From: an uncultured Dongia sp. | Lineage (GTDB): Bacteria; Pseudomonadota; Alphaproteobacteria; Dongiales; Dongiaceae | Direction of reading: 5' to 3' | Assembly: GCF_936916975.1 (NCBI RefSeq) | Contig: NZ_CAKZGO010000006.1 | Span: 62,001 to 126,000 of the forward strand | Length of the DNA stretch: 64,000 nt | Part shown: piece by piece, positions 1 through 10,117 of the stretch | How the letters are laid out: every line of letters starts with the position of its first letter | How positions within the stretch are numbered: the first letter of the stretch is position 1 | Translations under genes and position numbers: made by a program | The notes under the pieces: model-generated | Database searches by the model: none | What the model saw: only the letters and a program-made list of their open reading frames with translations | Told to the model about the DNA's origin: nothing

Positions 1-1
1 C

Positions 2-742
2 GCTGCGATCCCCGAAGAAATCGCCAAGTTCCTGATCGTCTGGTTCTACATTCGCCGGCATCCGCAATGCGATTCCGGCGGCGACCTGTTCTGTGGCGCG
101 GCCCTTGTCGGCCTCGGTTTTGCGCTGCTTGAGAACATTCTCTATCTCCTCAACTCAGCCAATTGGGTCATGACCGGCTTGCTGCGTGGCGCCATGGCGG
201 TCCCCGGCCACACGATCGACGGCATGATGATGGGTGTGTTCCTCGCCTGGTGGTGGCGCAAGGACATCCTGGCACCGGCCGCGCTGATCCTGGCGCTGGG
301 CTTGCCCATCCTGGCGCATGGCTTCTACGATTTTCCGCTGATGGCTCTCGACGCCATGGATGAGCTGCCGATCAGCGATCCGCGGAGTCTGCGCGAGGCG
401 CTGTTCGGTCTCTATCTGGTCACCGTGCTGATTTCAGCCGCCGCTGCCATTTGGGCGGGGCGCATGGAAATGATCGAGGTCTTTCTGCGCGCTCAGCCCG
501 ACATTGATCTTCATCCGCCTGTCGCCAGCGAGCTGCGTATCTGGCGCTGGATCGGCCGGGCCATGATTGTTGGCGCCGGGGTGCTGGCACTGATCGGCGT
601 GATAAAGGCGCTCAACGTCGATCCGCTTGAAGGCGGCTGGCTCATGGTGATCGCCACGTTCCCGGCTGCTTTTGGCGTGATCATGACGATGAAGCTGCCG
701 ACGCAGATACGGACAGCATCGGGTCACTGGCTGCGGATTTGA
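2..742 (+). CDS. PrsW-family intramembrane protease (5' truncated by window)
   Basis: The reading frame is already open at base 2, so the N-terminus lies outside the window; 246 residues are visible. PrsW-type glutamic proteases cleave membrane-bound substrates such as anti-sigma factors. The visible part carries the family motifs in order: PEEIAKF near residue 4 (paired glutamates), ALLENILYLL near residue 41 and GHTIDGMMMG near residue 70, each in or beside a hydrophobic helix. Several more membrane segments follow, up to a soluble C-terminus. An internal ATG at 170 is not the real start, because the first catalytic motif lies upstream of it. The substrate cannot be told from the sequence. 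Confidence 0.8.
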   Translation, partial: AAIPEEIAKFLIVWFYIRRHPQCDSGGDLFCGAALVGLGFALLENILYLLNSANWVMTGLLRGAMAVPGHTIDGMMMGVFLAWWWRKDILAPAALILALGLPILAHGFYDFPLMALDAMDELPISDPRSLREALFGLYLVTVLISAAAAIWAGRMEMIEVFLRAQPDIDLHPPVASELRIWRWIGRAMIVGAGVLALIGVIKALNVDPLEGGWLMVIATFPAAFGVIMTMKLPTQIRTASGHWLRI

Positions 743-778
743 CAGCGGGGTCGTTTTCCCTAAACTGCGCAGCGTTGT

Positions 779-860
779 AACGCGGGGTGTCCGTCCATTG
801 GGGCGGGCTGAGATCATACCCGAAGAACCTGATCTGGATCATGCCAGCGAAGGGATCGTT
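779..860 (+). ncRNA. TPP riboswitch aptamer (thi box)
   Basis: Conserved thi-box blocks appear in order and spacing: GGGGTG at 784-789, CTGAGA at 808-813, ATACCC at 816-821, AACCTGATCTGG at 826-837 and ATGCCAGCGAAGGGA at 841-855. Closing stem P1 can form from AACG (779-782) with CGTT (857-860). It lies about 90 nt upstream of thiM, the first gene of a thiamine operon, which is the expected target. Thiamine pyrophosphate binding is established for the family; here it is inferred from the match. Confidence 0.96.
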
Positions 861-947
861 GCACCGCCCGGCAAACGACCCTTCGCATTGAGCGGTAATT
901 TGTCTGTTGGTGTCTTTCCCCTCGCTGTTACCGGGAGCAAAGACACC
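847..947 (+). promoter_or_regulatory. Riboswitch expression platform: anti-P1 stem and SD-region hairpin
   Basis: Bases 847-860, the 3' end of the aptamer, can pair with 874-886 over 13 bp with a single bulged A855. That stem would destroy P1, so it is mutually exclusive with the ligand-bound fold. Further on, GGTGTCTTT (909-917) pairs perfectly with AAAGACACC (939-947), immediately before the thiM ATG at 949. This hairpin encloses the likely Shine-Dalgarno GGGAG (933-937). CGGTAA (893-898) can alternatively pair with TTACCG (928-933). No U-tract follows, so translational rather than transcriptional control is inferred. Confidence 0.65.
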
Positions 948-948
948 G

Positions 949-1761
949 ATGCCAAACCATCCGACCGAACGATTCGCCATCGCCCTTGCCGATATCCGGG
1001 CAAGCGCGCCGCTCATCCACAACATCGCCAATATCGTCGTCACCAACGTCACCGCGAATGCGCTCCTCGCCTTGGGCGCCTCGCCGGCCATGGTGGAGAA
1101 CACCGAGGAGGTGACTGAACTGGCGGCCATTGCCGGTGCGCTGGTCGTCAATCTCGGCACCATCTCGCCGGCCTGGGCGGCGGCGATGCGGCTGGCAGTG
1201 CAGAGCGCCTATCAAGCGGGCACACCCTGGGTACTGGACCCGGTAGCAGTCGGCGCGCTCGGCTATCGCACGCGGCTTGCGGGCGACTTGCTGGAAAGCC
1301 ATCCCACCGTCATCCGCGGCAACGCTTCCGAGATCATGGCGCTGGCCGGTATGGCAGCAGGCGGCAAGGGCGTCGACAGCCTGCTGCCTTCCGATGCCGC
1401 CATCACCGCGGCCAAGGAACTGGCGCTGCGCTATGGCAGCGTGGTGTCGGTGAGTGGTGCGGTCGATTACGTCACAGACGGCGCGCGCGTGGTCGGGATT
1501 GAGAATGGACATGCGATCATGACGCGTGTGACCGGGATGGGATGCACGGCGAGCGCTGTGACCGGCGCCTATCTCGCGGTCCTGGAGGACCCGTTCGAGG
1601 CCGCCATCGCCGCGATGGTTACCATGGGCGTCGCTGGTGACATTGTCATGGGTGGAGAAGGCGCCTCGCCCATCGGATCGGGCACGTTCCAGGTCGCCTT
1701 CCTGGATGCCCTCTATCACCTGGATGGCAATCAGCTCTGCAGCCAAGCGAGGCTGGTATGA
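949..1761 (+). CDS. thiM: Hydroxyethylthiazole kinase
   Basis: ThiM phosphorylates the thiamine thiazole moiety (HET) so that ThiE can couple it to the pyrimidine. The 270-residue product has the family start (IHNIANIVVTNVTANALLALGASPAM), the VLDPVAVGALGYRT block and the GNASEIMALAG block. The C-terminal anion-hole motif is TRVTGMGCTASAVTGAYLA. The start at 949 follows the riboswitch hairpin and gives the usual family length; an in-frame start further upstream would lie inside the regulatory RNA. It is the first gene of a four-gene thiamine operon and its stop overlaps the thiE start (ATGA at 1758-1761). Confidence 0.95.
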   Translation: MPNHPTERFAIALADIRASAPLIHNIANIVVTNVTANALLALGASPAMVENTEEVTELAAIAGALVVNLGTISPAWAAAMRLAVQSAYQAGTPWVLDPVAVGALGYRTRLAGDLLESHPTVIRGNASEIMALAGMAAGGKGVDSLLPSDAAITAAKELALRYGSVVSVSGAVDYVTDGARVVGIENGHAIMTRVTGMGCTASAVTGAYLAVLEDPFEAAIAAMVTMGVAGDIVMGGEGASPIGSGTFQVAFLDALYHLDGNQLCSQARLV

Positions 1762-2392
1762 GCATCAAGTTCGATCTGTCGCTGTATCTCGTGACGGATT
1801 CCATCCTGTGTGGCGCGATGGGAGTGGTTGCCACGGCAGAAGCGGCGATCAGGGGCGGCGTTACTATGCTGCAGCTTCGCGGTCCACGCGACAATCTCCG
1901 GCAGCTGCTCGATGATGCGATCGCCCTGCGCGATGTGGCGCGGCATCACGGCATTCCGTTTGTCGTCAATGATCACGTCGATATCGCACTGGCGGTGCAG
2001 GCGGACGGGGTTCATGTCGGACAGGACGACATGCCGGCCGCATTTGCGCGTCAGTTGCTGGGGCGGGAGAAGATCGTCGGTATCTCGATTACGTCGGTGG
2101 CCGATCTTCCCAGCGCCGATCCTGCCGTCGTGGACTATGTCGGGCTGGGTCCGGTCTTTGCGACAACGACGAAGCTCAATGCGGCACCCGCACTGGGGCT
2201 GGACGGCTTTCGCGGTCTCCGCCAGAGGGTCGGCCTGCCGGTCGTGGCGATCGGAGGTCTGAATCTTGGCAACATCGCCGGCGTGATGGCGGCAGGTGCC
2301 GATGGCGTTGCCGTCGTGTCGGCGATCTGCGGTACGCCGGATCCAGCACGCGCCGCGCGCGACCTCCGCCAGATCGTCAGAGGAGGTCAAAC

Positions 2393-2396
<4 letters not shown>
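1758..2396 (+). CDS. thiE: Thiamine phosphate synthase
   Basis: ThiE joins HMP-pyrophosphate and thiazole phosphate to make thiamine phosphate. The 212-residue TIM-barrel protein shows [11 protein letters not shown] near the N-terminus, [27 protein letters not shown] (substrate and Mg contacts), [14 protein letters not shown] and the phosphate-binding [12 protein letters not shown] followed by [13 protein letters not shown]. All are standard ThiE blocks. It overlaps thiM by four bases and thiD by four bases, so translation is probably coupled. Control is by the TPP riboswitch upstream of thiM. Confidence 0.95.
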
Positions 2397-3201
<805 letters not shown>

Positions 3202-3205
<4 letters not shown>

Positions 3206-3870
3206 CGTCATTTCTCGAAGAGGCGCGCGCGCAGACAACGCGATTACGGCGGGCGATTCACGATCTGCCCTTTAACCGCGAGCTCGCCCAGGGGGTGTTG
3301 CGGCGGGATCGCTTCCAGCATTACCTGGTTCAGGATTCGCTCTATCTCACGGCCTATGCACGGGCCTTGTCGATGCTGGCCGTAAAGGCGCCCACGGCGC
3401 AAATCATGGTGCAGTTCAATCAGGCGGCAGCGGGGGCCGTTCTGTTCGAGCAGGCGATGCAGCGTGACTATCTGGATGGCTTCGGTGTCGTGATGACCGG
3501 TACCGAGCCATCGCCAACCTGCCTCGCCTATACCAGCTTCATGCTGACTGAGGCTCAGACTGGATCTTATGAGACCTTGCTGGCGTCGGTATTGCCGTGT
3601 TTCAGCATCTATGCCGAAGTGGGTACCGCTATCGCAGCGCAGGCGGTTAAGGACAACCCATTCCAGCTTTGGATCGACACCTACGCCTCGCCGGAATTCC
3701 AGGTGAGTGTCATGGCGGCGGAAGCCGCGGCCGAAGGTGCAGCCGCCGAGGCCAGCCCATCTTTGCGCCGGCGCATGCTGGCGCTGTTCCAGCGCTCGGT
3801 CGAGTTCGAATGGATGTTCTGGGATGCGGCCTACCGCCTGGAAGCCTGGCCGACGCGGAGTTTTCGCTAA
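3202..3870 (+). CDS. tenA: TenA-family aminopyrimidine aminohydrolase
   Basis: TenA salvages degraded thiamine by hydrolysing aminopyrimidine products to HMP. The 222-residue all-helical protein starts at the ATG overlapping the thiD stop; a longer upstream frame inside thiD is not used. The family block QDSLYLTAYARAL is present, Cys133 in LPCFSIY aligns with the catalytic Cys135 of B. subtilis TenA, and the C-terminal FEWMFWDAAYRLE supplies the conserved glutamate. Placement after thiD suggests that recycled pyrimidine feeds ThiD and ThiE. A strong hairpin follows 6 bp after the stop. Confidence 0.9.
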
Positions 3871-3876
3871 AGAAAA

Positions 3877-3905
3877 GGGCGGCGCGAGATTGCCTCGCGC
3901 CGCCC
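3877..3905. terminator. Convergent terminator between tenA and ppiA
   Basis: A perfect 12-bp GC-rich stem (3877-3888 with 3894-3905) has a 5-nt loop. On the minus strand it is followed by TTTTCTTT, so it is a good intrinsic terminator for the cyclophilin gene. On the plus strand no U-tract follows, so it may only stabilise the tenA transcript end. Confidence 0.8.
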
Positions 3906-3929
3906 GAATTCAGTCTCGCCGTAAAACGC

Positions 3930-4469
3930 TCACTGTGCGTCGGCGGCGACCTGAACCTTAACAACCTTGTCCGGCATCATGACGATGCCGTTTTCTTCTT
4001 CCGTGCCGGCCTTGATGCGATCGACGAACTGCATGCCGTCGACGACGCGACCCCAGATGGTGTAGCGACCATCGAGCGACGGCGCCGGGGCAAAGCAGAT
4101 AAAGAACTGACTGTCGGCGCTGTTCAGGCTCTGCGACCGCGCCATGGAGACAATGCCGCGGTCATGCTTCATGGAGCTGAATTCGGCCTCCTGGTTCTGA
4201 CCGGAACCTCCAGTTCCTGTCCCTGTCGGATCGCCCATCTGCGCCATGAAACCGGGGATGACGCGGTGGATCGGCGTATTGTCGAAGAAGCCCTGGCGTG
4301 CCAGTTCCTTCATGCGAGCGACGGTCTTTGGCGCCACCTGTGGCAGCATCTCGATCACCACGCGGCCATCTTTCAAATCCAGATAGAGCGTATTTTCGAG
4401 ATCGAGGGCGAGGGCAGGCATGCTGGTTCCGAGCAGGAGGGCCAGCACCAATAGAATGCGTTTCAACAT
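3930..4469 (-). CDS. Peptidyl-prolyl cis-trans isomerase, cyclophilin type, exported
   Basis: Cyclophilins catalyse proline isomerisation during protein folding. The 179-residue product starts with a clear signal peptide (MLKRILLVLALLLGTSMPALA), so the mature enzyme should be periplasmic. The domain shows the catalytic IHRVIPGFMAQMGDPTGTG block, EFSSMKHDRGIVSMAR, SQFFICFAP and the GRVVDGM strand. The tryptophan of the cyclosporin site is not evident. It lies 4 bp downstream of icd on the same strand and may be co-transcribed with it. Confidence 0.92.
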   Translation of the reverse strand: MLKRILLVLALLLGTSMPALALDLENTLYLDLKDGRVVIEMLPQVAPKTVARMKELARQGFFDNTPIHRVIPGFMAQMGDPTGTGTGGSGQNQEAEFSSMKHDRGIVSMARSQSLNSADSQFFICFAPAPSLDGRYTIWGRVVDGMQFVDRIKAGTEEENGIVMMPDKVVKVQVAADAQ

Positions 4470-4473
4470 GATA

Positions 4474-5688
4474 TCAGGCCATCGCTTTCTTGAGGTTTTC
4501 GTCGAGCTTGTCGAGGAACTGGGTGGTGGAGAGCCATTTCTGGTCCGGGCTGATGAGCAAGGCGAGGTCCTTGGTCATGAAACCTGATTCGACCGTGTCG
4601 ACGCAGACCTTCTCGAGGTCGGTGGCGAATTTCTGCAGGTCCGCATTGTTGTCGAACTTGCCGCGATACCACAGGCCGCGGGTCCAGGCATAGATCGAGG
4701 CGATCGGGTTGGTCGACGTCTCCTTGCCCTTCTGATGCTCGCGGTAATGACGGGTCACGGTACCGTGGGCCGCTTCCGCTTCGACCACGCTGCCATCCGG
4801 CGAGAGCAGGACGGAGGTCATCAGGCCCAATGAACCGAAGCCCTGTGCCACGGTGTCGGACTGCACGTCGCCGTCATAGTTCTTGCAGGCCCAGACGAAG
4901 CCGCCGGACCATTTCAGGGCTGAGGCAACCATGTCGTCGATCAGGCGATGTTCGTAACGGATGTTCTTCGCCTTGAACTGGTCGGCGAATTCCTTGTCAA
5001 AGACTTCCTGGAAGATGTCCATGAAGCGGCCGTCATAGACCTTGAGGATGGTGTTCTTGGTCGAGAGATAGACCGGCCAGCCCAGCATCAGACCATAGTT
5101 GAAGCAGGAGCGGGCGAAGCCACGGATCGAATCATCAAGGTTGTACATGCCCATGGCGACGCCGGCGCCGGGGAATTTGAAGATTTCCTTCTCGATCGGC
5201 GCGCTGCCGTCTTCCGGCACGAAGGTCATGGTGAGCCGGCCCTTGCTGGGCACGATGAAGTCGGTGGCGCGGTACTGATCGCCGAAGGCATGGCGGCCGA
5301 TGACGATCGGCTGCGTCCAGCCCGGTACCAAACGCGGCACGTTCTTGCAGATGATCGGCTGGCGGAACACGGTGCCGTCAAGGATGTTGCGGATGGTGCC
5401 GTTGGGCGACTTCCACATCGACTTGAGGTTGAATTCCTTCACGCGGCCTTCATCGGGCGTGATGGTCGCGCATTTGACGCCGACGCCGTACTGCTTGATC
5501 GCGTTGGCGGCGTCGATGGTGATCTGGTCGCCGGTCTTGTCGCGGCTTTCGACGCCGAGATCGTAATATTTCAGGTCGATATCCAAATAGGGCAGGATCA
5601 GCTTGTTCTTGATGAAGGCCCAGATGATGCGAGTCATCTCGTCGCCATCGAGCTCGACGACCGGGGTCTTGACCTTAATTTTTGCCAT
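4474..5688 (-). CDS. icd: NADP-dependent isocitrate dehydrogenase
   Basis: This TCA-cycle enzyme oxidatively decarboxylates isocitrate to 2-oxoglutarate. The 404-residue sequence is of the homodimeric eukaryote-like type: [15 protein letters not shown] at the start, substrate-binding [16 protein letters not shown], the [16 protein letters not shown] and [23 protein letters not shown] blocks with metal-binding aspartates, and [17 protein letters not shown] for NADP. Length matches that class. Start ATG at 5688 is preceded by GGAAAG. The cyclophilin gene follows directly. Confidence 0.96.
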   Translation of the reverse strand: MAKIKVKTPVVELDGDEMTRIIWAFIKNKLILPYLDIDLKYYDLGVESRDKTGDQITIDAANAIKQYGVGVKCATITPDEGRVKEFNLKSMWKSPNGTIRNILDGTVFRQPIICKNVPRLVPGWTQPIVIGRHAFGDQYRATDFIVPSKGRLTMTFVPEDGSAPIEKEIFKFPGAGVAMGMYNLDDSIRGFARSCFNYGLMLGWPVYLSTKNTILKVYDGRFMDIFQEVFDKEFADQFKAKNIRYEHRLIDDMVASALKWSGGFVWACKNYDGDVQSDTVAQGFGSLGLMTSVLLSPDGSVVEAEAAHGTVTRHYREHQKGKETSTNPIASIYAWTRGLWYRGKFDNNADLQKFATDLEKVCVDTVESGFMTKDLALLISPDQKWLSTTQFLDKLDENLKKAMA

Positions 5689-5860
5689 GAAGCAGCTTTC
5701 CTTCTAGCGGGGGCGCCGGTTGGCGCAGGAGGCGAAATTCGGGCGCAGTCTAGTGGTTAGACCGCCCGATTTGAAGGAATTTGGACCAAACGCCCGCCCG
5801 ATTCCGCAGCGCTGAAGGCGTACAAATACGCTAAATCCAGTGCGGCGGAAAGGCAGCCCG

Positions 5861-6445
5861 TCAGATTCGTTCTGGATGGTCGGGTTCCTGGGTCTCGGGC
5901 GGCGCTGCCAGAATGTCGAACAGGCGACCGATCGAATTGACGACCGAGAAATACTGCCGGGCCGATGGTTGTACGAAACCGTCGTCGATGATGCCGTCGA
6001 TCATGCCGACGAGCTTGTCCCAATAGCCATCGAGGTTGAGGACGACGATCGGCTTGTCATGCATGCCGAGCTGCCGCCATGTGACGACCTCGAACAATTC
6101 CTCAAGCGTGCCAAGCCCGCCGGGCAGCACACAAAAGGCATCGGAGAGATCGAACATCATGCGCTTGCGCGTATGCATGTTGTCGACCACCTTCAGCTCG
6201 GTGAGGCCGCTATGGCCGATTTCGCGATCTTGCAGATGCTGCGGAATAATACCGATAACTTCGCCACCACTGGCCATGACGCCATCGGCACAGGCACCCA
6301 TCAGGCCGACCCGGCCGCCACCATAGATCAGGCGGATCTTGCGCTCCGCCATCTGGCGGCCGAGATCGGTGGCCATGGGTACGAAATTGGGATTGGCCCC
6401 ACGCGAGGACCCGCAATAGACACAAAGGGATGAGATCGGAGACAT
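5861..6445 (-). CDS. LOG-family TIGR00730 Rossmann-fold protein (nucleotide 5'-monophosphate phosphoribohydrolase)
   Basis: LOG-family proteins hydrolyse nucleoside monophosphates at the N-glycosidic bond, including cytokinin ribotides. The 194-residue product has an N-terminal CVYCGSSRGANP block, the GGGRVGLMGACADG phosphate loop and the signature PGGLGTLEELFEVVTWRQLG. These define the family. The substrate in this organism is unknown. It stands alone, about 170 bp from icd on the same strand. Confidence 0.9.
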   Translation of the reverse strand: MSPISSLCVYCGSSRGANPNFVPMATDLGRQMAERKIRLIYGGGRVGLMGACADGVMASGGEVIGIIPQHLQDREIGHSGLTELKVVDNMHTRKRMMFDLSDAFCVLPGGLGTLEELFEVVTWRQLGMHDKPIVVLNLDGYWDKLVGMIDGIIDDGFVQPSARQYFSVVNSIGRLFDILAAPPETQEPDHPERI

Positions 6446-6749
6446 TCCGATTAGTTACTCCTGTTGATTATGGACCTGTGATCTTTTGGATGGCCGCGAC
6501 GATACGCGGTCTTGCCGGGAAGATTGTGGCCCTGGACTGGAACGCCCAAGCGGCAGGCGGGAAAACAGATGATCATTAACAGCCAATATGAGCCAGCTTC
6601 GGCGACAGTTCAATGACCATCCGGGTGGCCGGACCCCTCGCCAGGGGGCGATGGCGGCGATTGCTTGAGGCAGGACATGGGTTTAGCCTGCATGAAACGG
6701 GCCTGAGGGGTCAGGCCGCGTCTTAAGAAACGGGGAAGGTAGCAGGTAG
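6446..6749. other. Intergenic region, no gene seen
   Basis: About 300 bp lie between the divergent LOG-family gene and the LysM gene. I find no convincing small ORF, RNA gene or terminator. It must hold both promoters, but I cannot pick -35/-10 boxes with confidence. Confidence 0.6.
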
Positions 6750-7934
6750 ATGTCCAGGCTGGCTTTGATTGGTGTCACGGGCGCCGCGGTGGTGGTCCTC
6801 GCGGCCGGTCTGATTTATGCGATCGCCCAGCAGGAAGGCGACGATGCCACGGATGCTGGCAATCCCCCGGCACCGGCCACAGCGACGAGCGAAGGCACGG
6901 CGACGCCGGGAAACGATAGCGGCACCGGTAATGCGCAGGGGACCACTGCTGCGGCAACCTCGGGCGGGACCACTGGTACAGCCACTGGCGATGCAGCGCC
7001 GGCGGGCAATACCACGCAAACCGCCTCGACAGCGGCGCCCACCGCCAATGTCGTTGCCAACGCGGCGGGCCAGTCGGGCGACGCGGCGACAGCGCCCAGC
7101 TTTGACGTGGTCCGGATCAATCCCAACGGCGACGCTGTGATTGCCGGCCGCGCCGTTCCCGGCGCTACCGTAACTTTGCTTGATGACGGCAAGGTGGTGG
7201 GGGAGGCAAAGGCCGACGACCGCGGCGACTGGGTGTTGCTCCCCAACAGCGCGGTAGCGCCAGGCGAACATAAATTTACTCTGCAGGCACAGACGAAAGA
7301 TGGGGTCGCGCAGCAATCCGAGCGCATGGTGATCGTTGTGGTGCCTGCGCCTGCCAAGGATATCGCCGGCAACGCCGTGGCGGCACCGGCCGGCGCCTTG
7401 GCTTTGTCGGTCCCGCAGAACGGCGACGGCGCCAGCCAGATACTCAATATGCCGAGTTCTTCGAGTTCGGCCGACATCCCGGTGGGACCGGCCACGGCAC
7501 CAACGCTCGATGTCATCGATTTCGACAAGGATGGCCGCATGACCTTGGCCGGCCGCGCGCCCGCCGAAGCCAAGATTGCGCTCTATCTCGACGACAAACT
7601 GCTGGGTTCGGCCGATGCCGATGCGCAAGGCCGCTGGAGTTTCGTGCCCCCGGATACGCTTGCCGTGGGTCGACATGAGTTGCGGGTGGATCAGGTCGAT
7701 ACGGCCGGCAAAGTGATCGCCCGCATCGTGCAGCCGATCGAGCAGCCCGATTTTGCAGCGATGATGCCGGCGGGGGCCCAGGTCGTGGTGCAGCCCGGCA
7801 ATTCACTGTGGCGGCTGGCGCGTCGCACTTATGGCAACGGATTGCGCTTCAGCGTGATCTATGAGGCCAATAAGGAGCGGGTGCGCGACCCGGACCTGAT
7901 CTATCCCGGCCAAGTGCTGGTCGTTCCGCAATAG
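6750..7934 (+). CDS. LysM-domain envelope protein with Ig-like repeats
   Basis: The 394-residue protein has one N-terminal membrane segment (about residues 4-26). A long Ala/Thr/Gly-rich, low-complexity linker follows (about 30-110). Two related beta-sandwich repeats come next, each with a pattern like AGRAxPGAxVxLxxDxKxxG, then ADDRGDW or ADAQGRW (about 120-190 and 250-330). The C-terminal LysM domain is about residues 340-394: VVVQPGNSLWRLARRTYG and DPDLIYPGQVLVVP. LysM binds peptidoglycan, so a periplasmic, membrane-anchored cell-wall role is inferred. The exact function is unknown. Confidence 0.85.
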   Translation: MSRLALIGVTGAAVVVLAAGLIYAIAQQEGDDATDAGNPPAPATATSEGTATPGNDSGTGNAQGTTAAATSGGTTGTATGDAAPAGNTTQTASTAAPTANVVANAAGQSGDAATAPSFDVVRINPNGDAVIAGRAVPGATVTLLDDGKVVGEAKADDRGDWVLLPNSAVAPGEHKFTLQAQTKDGVAQQSERMVIVVVPAPAKDIAGNAVAAPAGALALSVPQNGDGASQILNMPSSSSSADIPVGPATAPTLDVIDFDKDGRMTLAGRAPAEAKIALYLDDKLLGSADADAQGRWSFVPPDTLAVGRHELRVDQVDTAGKVIARIVQPIEQPDFAAMMPAGAQVVVQPGNSLWRLARRTYGNGLRFSVIYEANKERVRDPDLIYPGQVLVVPQ

Positions 7935-7941
7935 AGAGGGC

Positions 7942-8403
7942 TCAACCCTCGGTCTGCTGCTTGGGCCAGGTCGGCAGGATTTCAGCCAGGATCAGCAGGA
8001 ATGGCCGTACCTCAAGAATGACGCTCACCGTGGCCGCGATCAGATCGGTGGGGGTCCAGGGCGAGACGACCGGCGCCTTGCCGACGCACAAAATGGTTTT
8101 CTGCTTGCTGATTGCCAGACGCGTATGGGTCAGTTCCTGGCTGGCGTCGATGATGGCCATGGCCGAGCGGCGAATGGCGACACCTTCGGCGGAGTAGGGG
8201 AGTGGCGCGATCTCGCCGGATATCTGGACGATGGGGCCGGACTGAATCTGGCGCGTATTGGCCGTAAAGCGCACGTCCATGTACCGGAAGCCGAACTCAA
8301 CCAATCCGCCACCGCGCCCGATGCGCACTGCGCCCGCAGCGTCGATGTGCATTTGATCTACATCTGGCGGCAGCGTGTTATTGGCTAACATCTCAATGGT
8401 CAC
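7942..8403 (-). CDS. Hypothetical protein
   Basis: A 153-residue protein that I do not recognise. It starts with GTG at 8403, with ATG at 8391 as an alternative. The N-terminal two thirds look like an all-beta domain, with alternating residues in FGFRYMDVRFTANTRQI and GPIVQISGEIAPLPYS; the C-terminal third is a helix with a hydrophobic stretch (LIAATVSVILEVRPFLLILAEIL). No signal peptide and no catalytic motif is visible. It converges with the LysM gene with only a 7-bp gap. Confidence 0.65.
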   Translation of the reverse strand: MTIEMLANNTLPPDVDQMHIDAAGAVRIGRGGGLVEFGFRYMDVRFTANTRQIQSGPIVQISGEIAPLPYSAEGVAIRRSAMAIIDASQELTHTRLAISKQKTILCVGKAPVVSPWTPTDLIAATVSVILEVRPFLLILAEILPTWPKQQTEG

Positions 8404-8612
8404 TATACCGAATCCCTTGCCCTCGTCGCGCCCGATGCTAGGTGGTCCCGCTTAACGATGTGTAAAAACTTAACAGTCGGATGCAGAAAAAGTGCCACTG
8501 TGACGCGGGATTTCATCCGTGACGTGGTGTCCAATATGTGGCAAATCATGGGATTAGCTGACGGAGCGCGCCTATTGGTGCGATCTCGGCGACGATCCAG
8601 TGAGGGATAATT

Positions 8613-9299
8613 TTGACGCCTAAAGTTCTGTGTCCGATTCATCGTGCCGGCTGGCCTTTTGTTGCCGGTTTTGCGGCTGCCACGGCCTTGTTGTGGTGGC
8701 TTGCCGAACCGCTCGGCCTAATCGGCCTCGTTCTTACCTTATGGTGTGCGTATTTCTTCCGGGATCCGGATCGCGTGACTCCCAACCGGGTTGGCTTGGT
8801 GATCAGCCCGGCCGATGGTGTGGTGCAGATGATCCAGCCCGCGGTACCGCCGGCGGAACTTGGCCTCGACCAGCGCCCGCGGACGCGTATCAGCGTCTTC
8901 ATGAATGTCTTTAACGTGCACATCAATCGTTCGCCGATCGACGCCGAGGTGATCGGCAGTGCCTATCGTCCCGGTAAATTCGTCAACGCCGCCCTCGACA
9001 AGGCCAGTGACGAGAATGAGCGGAGTTCGCTGCACCTACGGACGAGCGACGGCCAGGACATTTGTGTCGTGCAGATCGCCGGCCTGGTGGCCCGCCGCAT
9101 CCTGTGCTGGACCAAGCCGGGGCAAAAGCTGCGCGCGGGCGAGCGTTACGGTATGATCAGGTTTGGCAGCCGCGTCGATGTCTATCTGCCGGATGGCGTG
9201 CAGCCGATGGTGAGCGTCGGCCAAATTGCGATCGCCGGTGAAACCGTTCTCGCTGATTTGCGTTCTGAAGAAGCGGCCCGTCTCGGCGAGATGCGCTAG
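8613..9299 (+). CDS. psd: Phosphatidylserine decarboxylase proenzyme
   Basis: This enzyme decarboxylates phosphatidylserine to phosphatidylethanolamine at the inner membrane. The 228-residue protein has two N-terminal membrane helices and the FFRDPDR motif. It also has the [13 protein letters not shown] block, [18 protein letters not shown] and the self-cleavage site RFGS (about residue 185), where the serine becomes the pyruvoyl group. This short form is typical of alphaproteobacteria. The start is TTG with GAGGGA 5 nt upstream. pssA follows 23 bp later, as expected for consecutive steps. Confidence 0.93.
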   Translation: MTPKVLCPIHRAGWPFVAGFAAATALLWWLAEPLGLIGLVLTLWCAYFFRDPDRVTPNRVGLVISPADGVVQMIQPAVPPAELGLDQRPRTRISVFMNVFNVHINRSPIDAEVIGSAYRPGKFVNAALDKASDENERSSLHLRTSDGQDICVVQIAGLVARRILCWTKPGQKLRAGERYGMIRFGSRVDVYLPDGVQPMVSVGQIAIAGETVLADLRSEEAARLGEMR

Positions 9300-9322
9300 G
9301 ACCATTTGAAGAGGAGGATGCG

Positions 9323-10117
9323 GTGAGGATCAGACGCAACAGGTTGCGCGACCACTCGATCAACCGACTCATCCCAAACATGCTGACCATCACCGCGCTA
9401 TGCGCTGGATTGACCGGCATCCGCCAGGCATTGCTGGGGCATTGGGAACTGGCGGTCCTCGCCATTCTGATCGCGGCCATCTTCGACGCGCTTGATGGCC
9501 GTATCGCGCGCCTGCTGGATTCCTCCAGCAAGTTCGGGGCCGAGCTGGATTCCTTGAGCGACTTCGTCAGCTTTGGCGTGGCGCCGGCGATGATCATGTT
9601 CCTGTGGAGTACCCAGGAAGTGAAAGGTTTCGGCTGGGCCCTGACGCTGGCGTTCAGCGCCTGCATGGCGCTGCGTCTGGCGCGCTTCAACACCAAGCTC
9701 GACAACGCCGATCTGCCTGCCTGGACCAGCCGCTTCTTTACTGGCGTGCCCGCCCCGGCCGGCGCCGGGCTGGTTCTGATGCCGCTTATCGCCTGGCTGG
9801 AATATGGCGCCGACTTCCTACGCGCGCCGGCTTTTGTCGGCCTGTTTCTGATTTGCGTCGCTGGCCTGCTGGTGAGCCGACTGCCGACCTTCTCGTTCAA
9901 GCGTGTCCGCGTGACGCAAGCCTGGGTCCTGCCGACCATGATCGGCGTCGTTGTCTATGCGTCGTTGCTGGTGAGCGTGCCCTGGGCGACGTTGTTCTTC
10001 ACCTTGCTCGCCTATCTCGGGACCTTGCCGGTTGCCTATCGGACGCAGCGACGGCTACAGGCGCAGCGGCCAGCGCCGACGCCGAGCGCCGTGCCGGTGG
10101 ATACGGATCACGACTGA
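9323..10117 (+). CDS. pssA: CDP-diacylglycerol--serine O-phosphatidyltransferase
   Basis: PssA makes phosphatidylserine from CDP-diacylglycerol and serine, the substrate of the preceding decarboxylase. The 264-residue membrane protein carries the CDP-alcohol phosphotransferase signature FDALDGRIARLLDSSSKFGAELDSLSD (the D..DG..AR..G..D..D pattern) and about seven hydrophobic helices. It starts at GTG 9323 after GAGGAGG. An ATG at 9318 is out of frame. The stop overlaps the ATG of the next gene by one base (TGATG). Confidence 0.93.
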   Translation: MRIRRNRLRDHSINRLIPNMLTITALCAGLTGIRQALLGHWELAVLAILIAAIFDALDGRIARLLDSSSKFGAELDSLSDFVSFGVAPAMIMFLWSTQEVKGFGWALTLAFSACMALRLARFNTKLDNADLPAWTSRFFTGVPAPAGAGLVLMPLIAWLEYGADFLRAPAFVGLFLICVAGLLVSRLPTFSFKRVRVTQAWVLPTMIGVVVYASLLVSVPWATLFFTLLAYLGTLPVAYRTQRRLQAQRPAPTPSAVPVDTDHD

